Positions 56,067-64,000 of a stretch of DNA of 64,000 nt are shown here, one piece after another. The stretch spans positions 1,178,001 to 1,242,000 of the forward strand of contig JACAAK010000005.1 of NCBI GenBank assembly GCA_025093985.1, written 5' to 3'. The stretch comes from Calvatia gigantea (taxonomy: Eukaryota; Basidiomycota; Agaricomycetes; Agaricales; Lycoperdaceae). Position 1 is the stretch's first letter. Each line of letters starts with the position of its first letter. A model generated the notes under the pieces. The model was given only the letters and a program-made list of their open reading frames with translations, was not told where the DNA came from and did not search any database. The translations under genes and the position numbers were made by a program.

Positions 56067-57671
56067 CAGTAAGGGACAAAACCGTTCCAATGTTTTGAAC
56101 TTTTCAGAAGATCAGCTCATAACTCAAGGACTACTGTGGCTGTGCACTTCCTAATTTAATTGTAGATAGTCCAGTATCTTATCTAATCATATGCAAAGTA
56201 TGATTATGTAATCCTTTGTTTTGGGGGAGTTATTAATTAATTAATATTTTAAGTACATTGGAACAGTTTTGTCCCTCTCAAATTCTGAGCACATGACTTC
56301 GTTTATTGCAATCAAATAAATACAAATAAAATCATGTGACCATGTAGGGTGATGTATAAATGGATGTGCTTATTCTCAGGTGCAAATTAACTCCCCCACT
56401 ATACCTTTACAACTATATGCGCTCTCTTTCCTCTACTCAGACCAATAGAGTCCTCTCTTACCTGGACCAAGGGAAATCTGCTCATCATATTGCTTCTATT
56501 ACTGGTCTGGGAGTCAGTACTATTTCTAGGATTCACTCCAAACATAGATCAACACTTTCCAAATCTGTTGGTGGCCGCCCATCTAAACTTTCTCCCTCTG
56601 ATATCCACTATTCTGTTCGCCTCATCACCTCTCGCAAGGCTGACAATGCCTCCCAAGTCACCAAATCACTTCAAAATGTTATTGCCCAGCCTGTATCCAC
56701 CAAAACAGTGCGCAGGGCACTCAGAGGAGCTGGAATGAAGGCTGTAGTCAAGCGGAAACGACCTAAACTTACTGCTGTCCATAGGAGGAAAAGGTTGGAG
56801 TGGGCAGAAGCACATGTTAACTGGACCCTGGAGGACTGGAAGAGGGTTATTTGGACAGATGAGTCCAAAATCAATCAGTTTGGATCAGATGGAAGGGTTT
56901 GGGTATGGAAAAAGGCAGGAGAGGGGCTGAATGATAGATTGGTTGAGGGAACAGTCAAGTTTGGTGGAGGAAATGTGATGATCTGGGGTTGTATGCTGTG
57001 GGATGGAGTGGGGTTTGCCACTAAAATTGAAGGGAAGATGGATGCTGACCTTTATGTTCAAATTTTGGGGGATGAACTAAAGAGGAGCATCAGGTGGTAT
57101 GGGAAGAATGAGGAGGATATGGTCTTCCAACAGGACAATGACCCCAAACACAAGAGCAAAAAGGCTACAAACTGGCTAGATGAGTCTGAATTGGAGGTTA
57201 TGGTATGGCCCCCACAGTCTCCAGACCTTAATCCCATTGAACATCTCTGGACTCACCTCAAGAATAAGCTGGGAGAGTATGATACTCCTCCTGATAGCAT
57301 GAATACCCTATGGGAGAGGATACAAAAGGAGTGGGATGACATAGAACCAGAAGTGTGTCAGAATCTGATAGAGAGTATGCCTAGGAGGGTCCAGGCAGTT
57401 TTACAGGCCAAGGGAGCTTATACCAGGTACTAGAATACCCATTTTGTATATAAATTTCAAGAGGGACAAAACTGTTCCAATGCACTTAAAATATTAATTA
57501 ATTAATAACTCCCCTAAAACAAAGGATTACATAATCATACTTTGCATATGATTAGATAAGATACTGGACTATCTACAATTAAATTAGGAAGTGCACAGCC
57601 ACAGTAGTCCTTGAGATATGAGCTGATCTTCTGAGAAGTTCAAAACATTGGAACGGTTTTGTCCCTTACTG
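56067..57671 (+). mobile_element. Tc1/mariner transposon, copy 2, structurally complete
   Basis: 1605 bases, CAGTAAGGGAC to GTCCCTTACTG, flanked by TA (56065-56066, 57672-57673). Removing it and one TA rejoins the host reading frame (SEI-ATPMNALLQ), so the insertion is exact. Both long terminal regions are full length (about 205-215 bases). The only copy with complete ends and an unbroken transposase. Confidence 0.95.
56360..57433 (+). CDS. Tc1-like transposase, intact
   Basis: 357 codons from ATG 56360; a second start at 56417 (MRSLSSTQ) would give 338 and begins where Tc1 helix-turn-helix domains usually begin. HTH at residues 31-58 (IASITGLGVSTISRI), GGRPSK at 71-76, second HTH-like region 80-125, then the catalytic DDE: D167 in WTDES, D259 in QQDND and E294 in NPIEH (DD34E). 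Binds the terminal repeats and cuts the element out, inserting at TA. It differs from copies 1 and 3 by His at residue 59 (Cys and Arg there) and Gln at 173 (Arg there), each a transition at a CpG. Likely still active if those residues tolerate change (inference). Confidence 0.9.
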   Translation: MDVLILRCKLTPPLYLYNYMRSLSSTQTNRVLSYLDQGKSAHHIASITGLGVSTISRIHSKHRSTLSKSVGGRPSKLSPSDIHYSVRLITSRKADNASQVTKSLQNVIAQPVSTKTVRRALRGAGMKAVVKRKRPKLTAVHRRKRLEWAEAHVNWTLEDWKRVIWTDESKINQFGSDGRVWVWKKAGEGLNDRLVEGTVKFGGGNVMIWGCMLWDGVGFATKIEGKMDADLYVQILGDELKRSIRWYGKNEEDMVFQQDNDPKHKSKKATNWLDESELEVMVWPPQSPDLNPIEHLWTHLKNKLGEYDTPPDSMNTLWERIQKEWDDIEPEVCQNLIESMPRRVQAVLQAKGAYTRY

Positions 57672-59664
57672 TAGCTACACCAATGAACGCACTATTACAA
57701 AAAACAACAAACTTTATTTGGACACCAGAAGCACAAAAATCATTCAAAAAGCTTAAACAAGCCTTTCTAACTGCACTAATACTTCTAATAATAGATGAAA
57801 ATAAACCATTTGAAATAGAATGCAATGCATCCTTAAATGCCACAGGAGCAGTGTTATTACAAAGAGACACTAATGGAGATAAACATCCTGTAGCATATTA
57901 TTTCCAAACCCTGAACCCAGCAGAATGGAATTATCATACCTCTGATAGAGAATTCCTTGCTATAATTAGAGCATTAAAGGAGTGGAGACACTATTTAGAA
58001 GGAACCCCATATCCATTTATAATATGGTCTGATCATGAAAACCTAACTAGATGGAAAGCTCCACAACAACTTAATCAAAGACAAGCAAGATGGATACTAT
58101 ATATGACAAGATTCAATTATCAAATAAAACATCTACCAGGACAAAAGAATGTCTTAGCGGACGCATTAAGCAGACAGATTATAAAATAAATGAAAAAGAT
58201 AACAAAAACATAATAGCCATCCCAAAAGAACATTTTATAAATTTCATCACTGAAGAAATAAAAGATGAAATAAAACAAAATGATTCACAAATTTTAGACA
58301 AATCGAAATATAAAGAACAAAACAGGATTATATCTATTTCAAAATAAAATAGTTATACCAGAAAACGCAGAAATTAAAAGGAAAATTCTAAAGAATGCTC
58401 ATGATCACGAAACCTCTGGACATCCAGGAATCACTACGACGATCAAGAAACTCAACAAAGAAATATATTGGCCAGGAATGAATACATATATTCAAAATTA
58501 TATAAAAGGATGCAATACATGTCAACAATATAAAATTAATAGACATCCGACAAAACCACCAATGCAACCAATACCTGGACCAAATTCAATTAAACCATTT
58601 ACACAAATTTCAATGGATTTAATCACCTGACTTACCAGAAGATAATGAATTTGATACTATCCTGTCCATAGTGGACCATGGACTTATGAAGGGGATAGTA
58701 CTAACAAAAACAAACAAAAATATTACAGCTCAAGGAATAGCAGACATACTGTTTGAGAAAATATTTTCAAAATTCAGAACTCCAACGAAAATAATATCAG
58801 ATAGAGACCCAAGATTTGCAGCAAAATCAATGCAAAAACTCTATGAAAAATTGAATATTAAACCAGCATTTTCAACAGCATATCATCCCCAAACAGATGG
58901 AATGACTGAAAGATATAATCAAGAAATAGAATTCTATTTAGCAGCATATACATCGAAAAATCCAAACTCTTGGACAAGAGTGTTACCAATGATAGAATTC
59001 ATACACAATACCAAACCACATAGCAGAAGAATACATTTTCCATATAAACTTCTATATAGAATGAACCCCAAAGCTTTTACAACATTAGAAGACAAGGAAA
59101 ATACATCAGTACCCTCGATTAATGAAACAACCCTTTATTTACAAAAGATCTGAGAAGCAGCATTAGAAGCATATGAACTAACAAGACAAAAGATGGCACA
59201 AAGAAGTTTCCTGACCATGGAAGCCATTCAAAGTCAGAGATAAAGTGTGGTTAGACAATCAGAACTTACCCTTACCCTATCTATCAAAGAAACTTAGCCA
59301 AAGAAGAGAAGGACCTTTTGAAATCATTTGTAAAACATCCGCTACAACTTACGAACTAAAACTACCGAAGAAGTGGAAGATACACAATAGGTTCTATGCT
59401 TCTCTTCTAACACCGATGATAGAAAATGATATATTTGGGAAACACAATGAAAACCCACCACCAGACCTAATAGAAGGTGAAGAACAATATTAAATAGAAG
59501 GAATTCTGAAACACAGATTCTGAAAGAAGCATACAGGAATAGAATGAGAATACCTCATACTGATAGAAAGGCTATGGACCAACTGAAGACTCATGGGAAC
59601 CAGAAGCAAACTTAGAAAATGCAAAAGAGGAACTTGAAGAGTATAAAAGAGACCATGACTTGAC
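57672..59664 (+). pseudogene. Gypsy C1 RNase H, integrase and chromodomain
   Basis: RNase H 57672-58189: TPEAQKSFKKLKQAF, IECNASLNATGAVLLQ (first catalytic Asp is Asn, 57834-57836), YHTSDREFLAIIRALKEW, WSDHENLTRW and LADALSR. Integrase zinc region HETSGHPGITTTIKKLN and CNTCQQYK (58400-58540); core SMDLIT, then after a frameshift the frame 58671-59153 with ISDRDPRFAAKSMQKLYE and YHPQTDGMTERYNQEIE. C-terminal domain 59245-59493 (VWLDNQNLPLPYLSKKLSQR, WKIHNRFYASLLTP), then a chromodomain around 59490-59630 (GTEYEYLI-like, SWEPEANLENAKEELEEY) and a stop at 59662. Broken by a few frameshifts and stops. Confidence 0.85.
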
Positions 59665-60911
59665 ATAGAAAATCCAACAATCCAAATGTCTAGGGTTTTC
59701 CTAAAGCCTACTACTCCTACTCTCACTCCTGACAACTCCTCTTCTTCCTCTCATGAAAGCCCTCTCCCCATGACTCCTACACCCCCACCTTCTTCCAGTC
59801 TTATCATTGACAGGACCATTGAAAGCTTGAACCTCTGGTTTGAACTCTTCGAAACAACAAAGTCAAACTGCAACATCTACACTCCAGGATGCCACCCTAC
59901 AATCTGCTCTTTCATCTGAATGAGCAACCGCTGACTTTGTGTCCTGTTACGGCCAGGATACTTGACTCTCTCACTGAGTGTACAAGATCGGGCTTGTTTA
60001 TGATGAGCTTAGAGCTGTAAAGCACCATTACAACGAGGCACTCAAGAGTGCCAACCTCCACCTCCTCGACCTCTCTCACCATCTTGTCATGGGCCTCTAT
60101 CTTAGGGCTATTGAGTGAACGCTCATGACCATTACACAACCTGCTGAGAAACCAGCTAAGGACCTCAGTAAACAAGTTGCAGACCAACCTGTGACGAATT
60201 CTGGAAGCTCCTGACGACCTTCCCCACCTCCAACTCCTGTCACTCCTCATAGACTACCCCAATGTCCAAATGTGGCTCCTGCAAACAGGAGTATTCTGAC
60301 TCTACCAACTATGCCAACTCATAGAGGATTTACTTCCTCTCCCCAACACTACCCTAGCACGTCTCAACAGTCGAGACATATACTGCGAGATATGTGCTGG
60401 AGTGGGCCATTTCAAGACACAATGCAGAAAGTATTACTGTATTCATTGCTGAATGAAAGGCCCTGGGCACTTTGCCAAATTTTGTGCCCAAAATCCTTAT
60501 CTGGAAGTTGATTGGAAGGATCTCCCTGCAGAAGCCCTTTTTGAACTCCAATACAAGGAGGAGTTCCATCACACTGGTACACCTCTCATCGGGGTTACCA
60601 CCTCCCTCTCCTGTGGTCCCAAGGCCCCCACCGATCTACCTCCCAATGCCAACACCTCCCATCGAAATGTTGACAACTCTGCCTGTTCTAATCCAACTCA
60701 GAACACCAAGACCAATGCCACTCCCCCCACTCCTATTCCAACACTGTCATCGCTAACGGGCCAAAATACACCCCAAAACTCACCAAGAAACTGACACCCA
60801 AACCTACCAACGTTGGAAACCTTAAATAGTTGCATCGACCCGCAACTCCTCCAACAATTCCCTCAAACCTCCCATCTTATATTGTTGATGGATATCAACC
60901 CTGACCAGATA

Positions 60912-62312
60912 CAGTAAGGGACAAAACCGTTCCAATGTTTTGAACTTTTCAGAAGATCAGCTCATAACTCAAGGACTACTGTGGCTGTGCACTTCCTAAT
61001 TTAATTGTAGATAGTCCAGTATCTTATCTAATCATATGCAAAGTATGATTATGTAATCCTTTGTTTTGGGGGAGTTATTAATTAATTAATATTTTAAGTA
61101 CATTGGAACAGTTTTGTCCCTCTCAAATTCTGAGCACATGACTTCGTTTATTGCAATCAAATAAATACAAATAAAATCATGTGACCATGTAGGGTGATGT
61201 ATAAATGGATGTGCTTATTCTCAGGTGCAAATTAACTCCCCCACTATACCTTTACAACTATATGCGCTCTCTTTCCTCTACTCAGACCAATAGAGTCCTC
61301 TCTTACCTGGACCAAGGGAAATCTGCTCATCATATTGCTTCTATTACTGGTCTGGGAGTCAGTACTATTTCTAGGATTCGCTCCAAACATAGATCAACAC
61401 TTTCCAAATCTGTTGGTGGCCGCCCATCTAAACTTTCTCCCTCTGATATCCACTATTCTGTTCGCCTCATCACCTCTCGCAAGGCTGACAATGCCTCCCA
61501 AGTCACCAAATCACTTCAAAATGTTATTGCCCAGCCTGTATCCACCAAAACAGTGCGCAGGGCACTCAGAGGAGCTGGAATGAAGGCTGTAGTCAAGCGG
61601 AAATGACCTAAACTTACTGCTGTCCATAGGAGGAAAAGGTTGGAGTGGGCAGAAGCACATGTTAACTGGACCCTGGAGGACTGGAAGAGGGTTATTTGGA
61701 CAGATGAGTCCAAAATCAATCGGTTTGGATCAGATGGAAGGGTTTGGGTATGGAAAAAGGCAGGAGAGGGGCTGAATGATAGATTGGTTGAGGGAACAGT
61801 CAAGTTTGGTGGAGGAAATGTGATGATCTGGGGTTGTATGCTGTGGGATGGAGTGGGGTTTGCCACTAAAATTGAAGGGAAGATGGATGCTGACCTTTAT
61901 GTTCAAATTTTGGGGGATGAACTAAAGAGGAGCATCAGGTGGTATGGGAAGAATGAGGAGGATATGGTCTTCCAACAGGACAATGACCCCAAACACAAGA
62001 GCAAAAAGGCTACAAACTGGCTAGATGAGTCTGAATTGGAGGTTATGGTATGGCCCCCACAGTCTCCAGACCTTAATCCCATTGAACATCTCTGGACTCA
62101 CCTCAAGAATAAGCTGGGAGAGTATGATACTCCTCCTGATAGCATGAATACCCTATGGGAGAGGATACAAAAGGAGTGGGATGACATAGAACCAGAAGTG
62201 TGTCAGAATCTGATAGAGAGTATGCCTAGGAGGGTCCAGGCAGTTTTACAGGCCAAGGGAGCTTATACCAGGTACTAGAATACCCATTTTGTATATAAAT
62301 TTCAAGAGGGAC
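60912..62312 (+). mobile_element. Tc1/mariner transposon, copy 3, right end missing
   Basis: 1401 bases with a full left end (after TA 60910-60911) and transposase. The right end stops at TTCAAGAGGGAC, exactly at the inner inverted motif, and the host ORF resumes with TATTATCC. About 200 bases of right end are missing. Confidence 0.85.
61205..62278 (+). pseudogene. Tc1-like transposase, one nonsense mutation
   Basis: Same gene as 56360-57433 but with TGA at 61604-61606, where copies 1 and 2 have CGA (Arg). The two open parts are 61205-61606 and 61640-62278. Arg at the position of His59 in copy 2 and Arg in NRFG, so this copy keeps the CpG forms that the other copies have lost, apart from the stop. 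The DDE residues are present but out of reach of the start. Confidence 0.9.
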
Positions 62313-62396
62313 TATTATCCAGAGGATGTTGAGTTTGATTTCAACAACAATGCAATTGCCAACATCACAGGTGAACCAGTAGGATACATGATCTGA

Positions 62397-62655
62397 ATAT
62401 TCACTTGTAGATAAAATTCTTATTTTACTTCGCTACTTCGCTATAATAGCAAATTATGAAAACCTTTATATACTTGTACTTGTATTTAGAAAAAATTTCT
62501 TTACTTGTTTTGAAATTTCTTTTTGAACTTAGAAAAATTTCTTTACAAAAAATAAAAAAAATGTTACACTCAAAAACTTATAAAATAAAAAATAAAAACT
62601 TTAAAATTTCTTAAAAAGAAAAAATAGATGAGACATCTATGATAGAAAAGGATAA
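62397..62655 (+). other. Gypsy C1 AT-rich 3' spacer and purine tract
   Basis: Very AT-rich, with A runs (62540-62575, 62600-62630), ending in GATAGAAAAGGATAA next to the LTR, which would be the polypurine tract. No gene seen. Confidence 0.6.
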
Positions 62656-63203
62656 TGTTATAAACTCACATATTTACTTAGATAATACAAGGTCTAGGAC
62701 ACCTTCAAAGACTAGCTTGTATCTAGACAGACCTAGAACATAGCCAGACTTACCTAGAACTTAATACATATAAATAGCACAGCTTATGTCATAATTCAAA
62801 GTCATACCACTTTGAAGTCATACAACATTTGAATACCATATATATACAAGTAACATATCAATACAGTACAATACAATAGTACACCATTGTAGTATATAAA
62901 CCCCTCAACTTGACCAGTAGACCCCATCATTTCTACTTGGTTAGGTGGAGACTCAATCTATAACTCTCAACACACTCTTACTCTCTACTCTTAAGATGTT
63001 GCTTCTAAAAATTACTAAGCGTACTTAATAAGACATTAAGGAGTTATACTCTGAGGATAGACCTCTGATTGTAAGACTTAAGAATATCCAAAGTAGTTGT
63101 ATTACTTTGTCTATTCTTTGAGCCTTCAAGAAGGAGTCCCCTTTGATATTATCTGCAGATAGATATCGGGTAGAATTAGAACTAATTCTATCTCACTATA
63201 ATA
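62656..63203 (+). repeat. Gypsy C1 3' LTR
   Basis: 548 bases, TGTTATAAAC to CTATAATA; the terminal CA has become TA. Pairs with 51528-52076. Confidence 0.9.
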
Positions 63204-63236
63204 CCAATCCTTAGACTGGGCAATGATGGTTCCATC

Positions 63237-63441
63237 TGTTAGAACATGTGACCATCTGATCTGTGACTTGTTTGGTACATGTTTGGTTAGTCACACCTCC
63301 CACATGTATATATAGGGTAGCACTACTCTGAATGAACTTAGGCTCTTACCTCTATCTTCTGTGTTTGTGTCTATGTCTGTGTCTGAGCTTTTTCTCTACC
63401 TATCCTTCACTCTCTCCTCTCTCTCTGTGTCTTTCCTGACA
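63237..63441. repeat. Solo LTR, short family
   Basis: 205 bases, TGTTAGAAC to TTCCTGACA, perfect CCATC duplication (63232-63236, 63442-63446), with TATATATAGGG near 63307. It cuts the LINE4 RT catalytic motif region (sense YVDD is just right of it). Confidence 0.85.
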
Positions 63442-63446
63442 CCATC

Positions 63447-64000
63447 ATCTACATATGACAGAAGAGTAGTCCCCAGATGGGAGGCCTCTCTATCAAAGAG
63501 CCACATAAGCAGAGCTATATACAGGGCTGAGAGGACAGGGGGAAAGGGTGGAACCCTGCCCTACCCCCATGTCTGAGGGGAATGGTCTAGACTTGAAAGA
63601 ATCCCAGCAGTACTGGGTCTTTCATCCTACCAAATAGTGCACAAAGAACTTAACCAACTCTGGTGCGAATCCCTGCTTGTGGAGTATTGCTACCAGCATG
63701 TCATGGTGCAATAACAGGAAGAACTGTGCTATGTCAAATGTCATAACACTAGTCCAGAGACCCCTCGCCCAACCCACTCTGACAATGTGGGTAAGCATCA
63801 GGCCAGCATCTTTGGTGGATCTCTGAATAACACCTCTGAGCTGATTAGGGTAAAAGACCCTAAATTTGACAGAGTCAAACTGGAGCTCAGTCATGATCAT
63901 TTTCTCAAACAGCTTACCCAGTATGTTGAGAAGAACAATAGGCTGAAAGGCCTTGGGAGTGGAGTATGCAGGCTTGCCCAGCTTGGGGATGATAACTGAC
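63447..64000 (-). pseudogene. LINE4 reverse transcriptase, core part
   Basis: Sense frame from the right edge: LRGVIQRSTKDAGLMLTHIV, ARGLWTSVMTFDIAQFF (motif A with Asp), LLLHHDMLVAILHKQGF, VKFFVHYLVG, then a TAG near 63583 and, after a frame change, SYVDDG (motif C, YVDD) up to the solo LTR. Rejoined over the solo LTR and gypsy C1, the frame continues TIIAQSKDW and leads into 51527 downward. Domain order fits a Tad1/I-type non-LTR RT. The N-terminal part and any ORF1 are outside the window. Confidence 0.8.

Larger units (their letters stand above)
59686..62396 (+). pseudogene. Extra ORF after gypsy C1 pol, with two zinc knuckles
   Basis: Begins 59686 (MSRVFLKPTTPTLTPDNSSS), about 21 bases after pol. 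Pro/Ser/Thr-rich head, then a helical stretch read as VYDELRAVKHHYNEALKSAN and LHLLDLSHHLVMGLYLRAIE, a second Pro/Ser-rich part, then two Cys/His knuckles: CEICAGVGHFKTQC and CIHC-stop-MKGPGHFAKFC (about 60385-60485), followed by DWKDLPAEALFELQYKEEF. Tc1 copy 3 interrupts it at DINPDQ; the end is DVEFDFNNNAIANITGEPVG and a TGA at 62394-62396. At least four stops fit CGA to TGA. Not present in family A; a Gag-like nucleic-acid-binding protein by composition (inference). It might instead be a captured gene or remnant of another element. Confidence 0.65.
51528..63203 (+). mobile_element. Gypsy C1 chromovirus, full-length, with two Tc1 copies inside
   Basis: LTRs 51528-52076 and 62656-63203, perfect CCAAT duplication (51523-51527, 63204-63208), inserted in the LINE4 ORF. 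Order: gag, protease, RT, RNase H, integrase, chromodomain, an extra ORF, LTR. Tc1 copy 2 sits in the RT/RNase H connection, copy 3 in the extra ORF. Without them the element is about 8.7 kb. LTRs differ at only about a dozen positions, so insertion is fairly recent relative to families A and B. Confidence 0.9.
43982..64000 (-). mobile_element. LINE4, minus strand, longest LINE copy, runs off the right edge
   Basis: The poly(A) tail appears as T17 at 43982-43998, inserted in gypsy A3. The 3' tail is 43999-44825, then the ORF continues at 49826-51527, 63204-63236 and 63447-64000. It is split by Copia-1, gypsy C1 and a solo LTR, each with its own target duplication (GTTCC/GTCCC, CCAAT, CCATC). 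Removing them leaves about 3.1 kb of LINE; the 5' end is beyond 64000. Confidence 0.85.

Noticed and set aside
1..64000. CRISPR arrays, tRNA or rRNA genes, bacterial promoters
   Set aside because: No regularly spaced short repeats and no cloverleaf-like gene seen by eye; the content is eukaryotic transposon DNA.

Overview
The window looks like heterochromatic, transposon-packed DNA from a filamentous fungus, most likely an agaricomycete basidiomycete. The reasons are Ty3/gypsy chromoviruses with a C-terminal chromodomain, Copia elements, a Tad/I-like LINE with an RNase H domain, Tc1 transposons, a broken WD40 gene with short GT-AG introns of the agaricomycete type, and strong CpG decay in the older elements. 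I see no tRNA, rRNA, CRISPR array, bacterial operon or intact single-copy host gene. Almost everything from about 6.5 kb to the right edge is a nest of retrotransposons. Insertion order can be read from target-site duplications (TSDs).

Layout. 1-6.5 kb: unassigned DNA, a composite Tc1 element (1458-3682) carrying a copy of a neighbouring 0.5 kb segment, a minus-strand ORF remnant and a broken WD40 gene. 6.5-13.4 kb: a gag fragment of gypsy family C, then a full-length minus-strand gypsy A element (A1, 7072-13434). 13.4-23 kb: fragment of gypsy B (B1), a 5'-truncated LINE (LINE1) split by a 1.3 kb element 'D', a Copia tail whose LTR contains a solo LTR, and LINE2. 22.9-40.6 kb: gypsy B2 on the minus strand, split by Copia-2, solo LTRs and LINE3; LINE3 contains gypsy A2, which contains a second D. 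An antisense gene-like pseudogene lies between B2 pol and its presumed LTR. 40.6-44 kb: recombined LTR and integrase fragments and gypsy A3. 44-64 kb: one minus-strand LINE (LINE4) running past the right edge, split by Copia-1 (44826-49820), gypsy C1 (51528-63203) and a solo LTR (63237-63441). C1 itself holds two Tc1 copies.

How the parts work together: the LTR elements encode Gag, protease, RT, RNase H and integrase for self-replication, and the gypsies add a chromodomain, which in known chromoviruses directs integration to heterochromatin. Most copies are dead. Only Tc1 copy 2 (56067-57671) keeps an unbroken transposase and both ends. Several catalytic losses (YxDD to YxDN in gypsies A1, B1 and C1; broken protease, RNase H and integrase sites; CGA to TGA stops) fit C-to-T change at CpG.

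The most notable candidate novelty is extra coding sequence beyond pol. Gypsy A has a conserved ORF of about 328 codons starting 4-6 nt after the pol stop and ending at the polypurine tract, seen in two copies. Gypsy C has a different post-pol ORF with two zinc knuckles. Gypsy B2 has an antisense Cys-rich/coiled-coil pseudogene in the same position.
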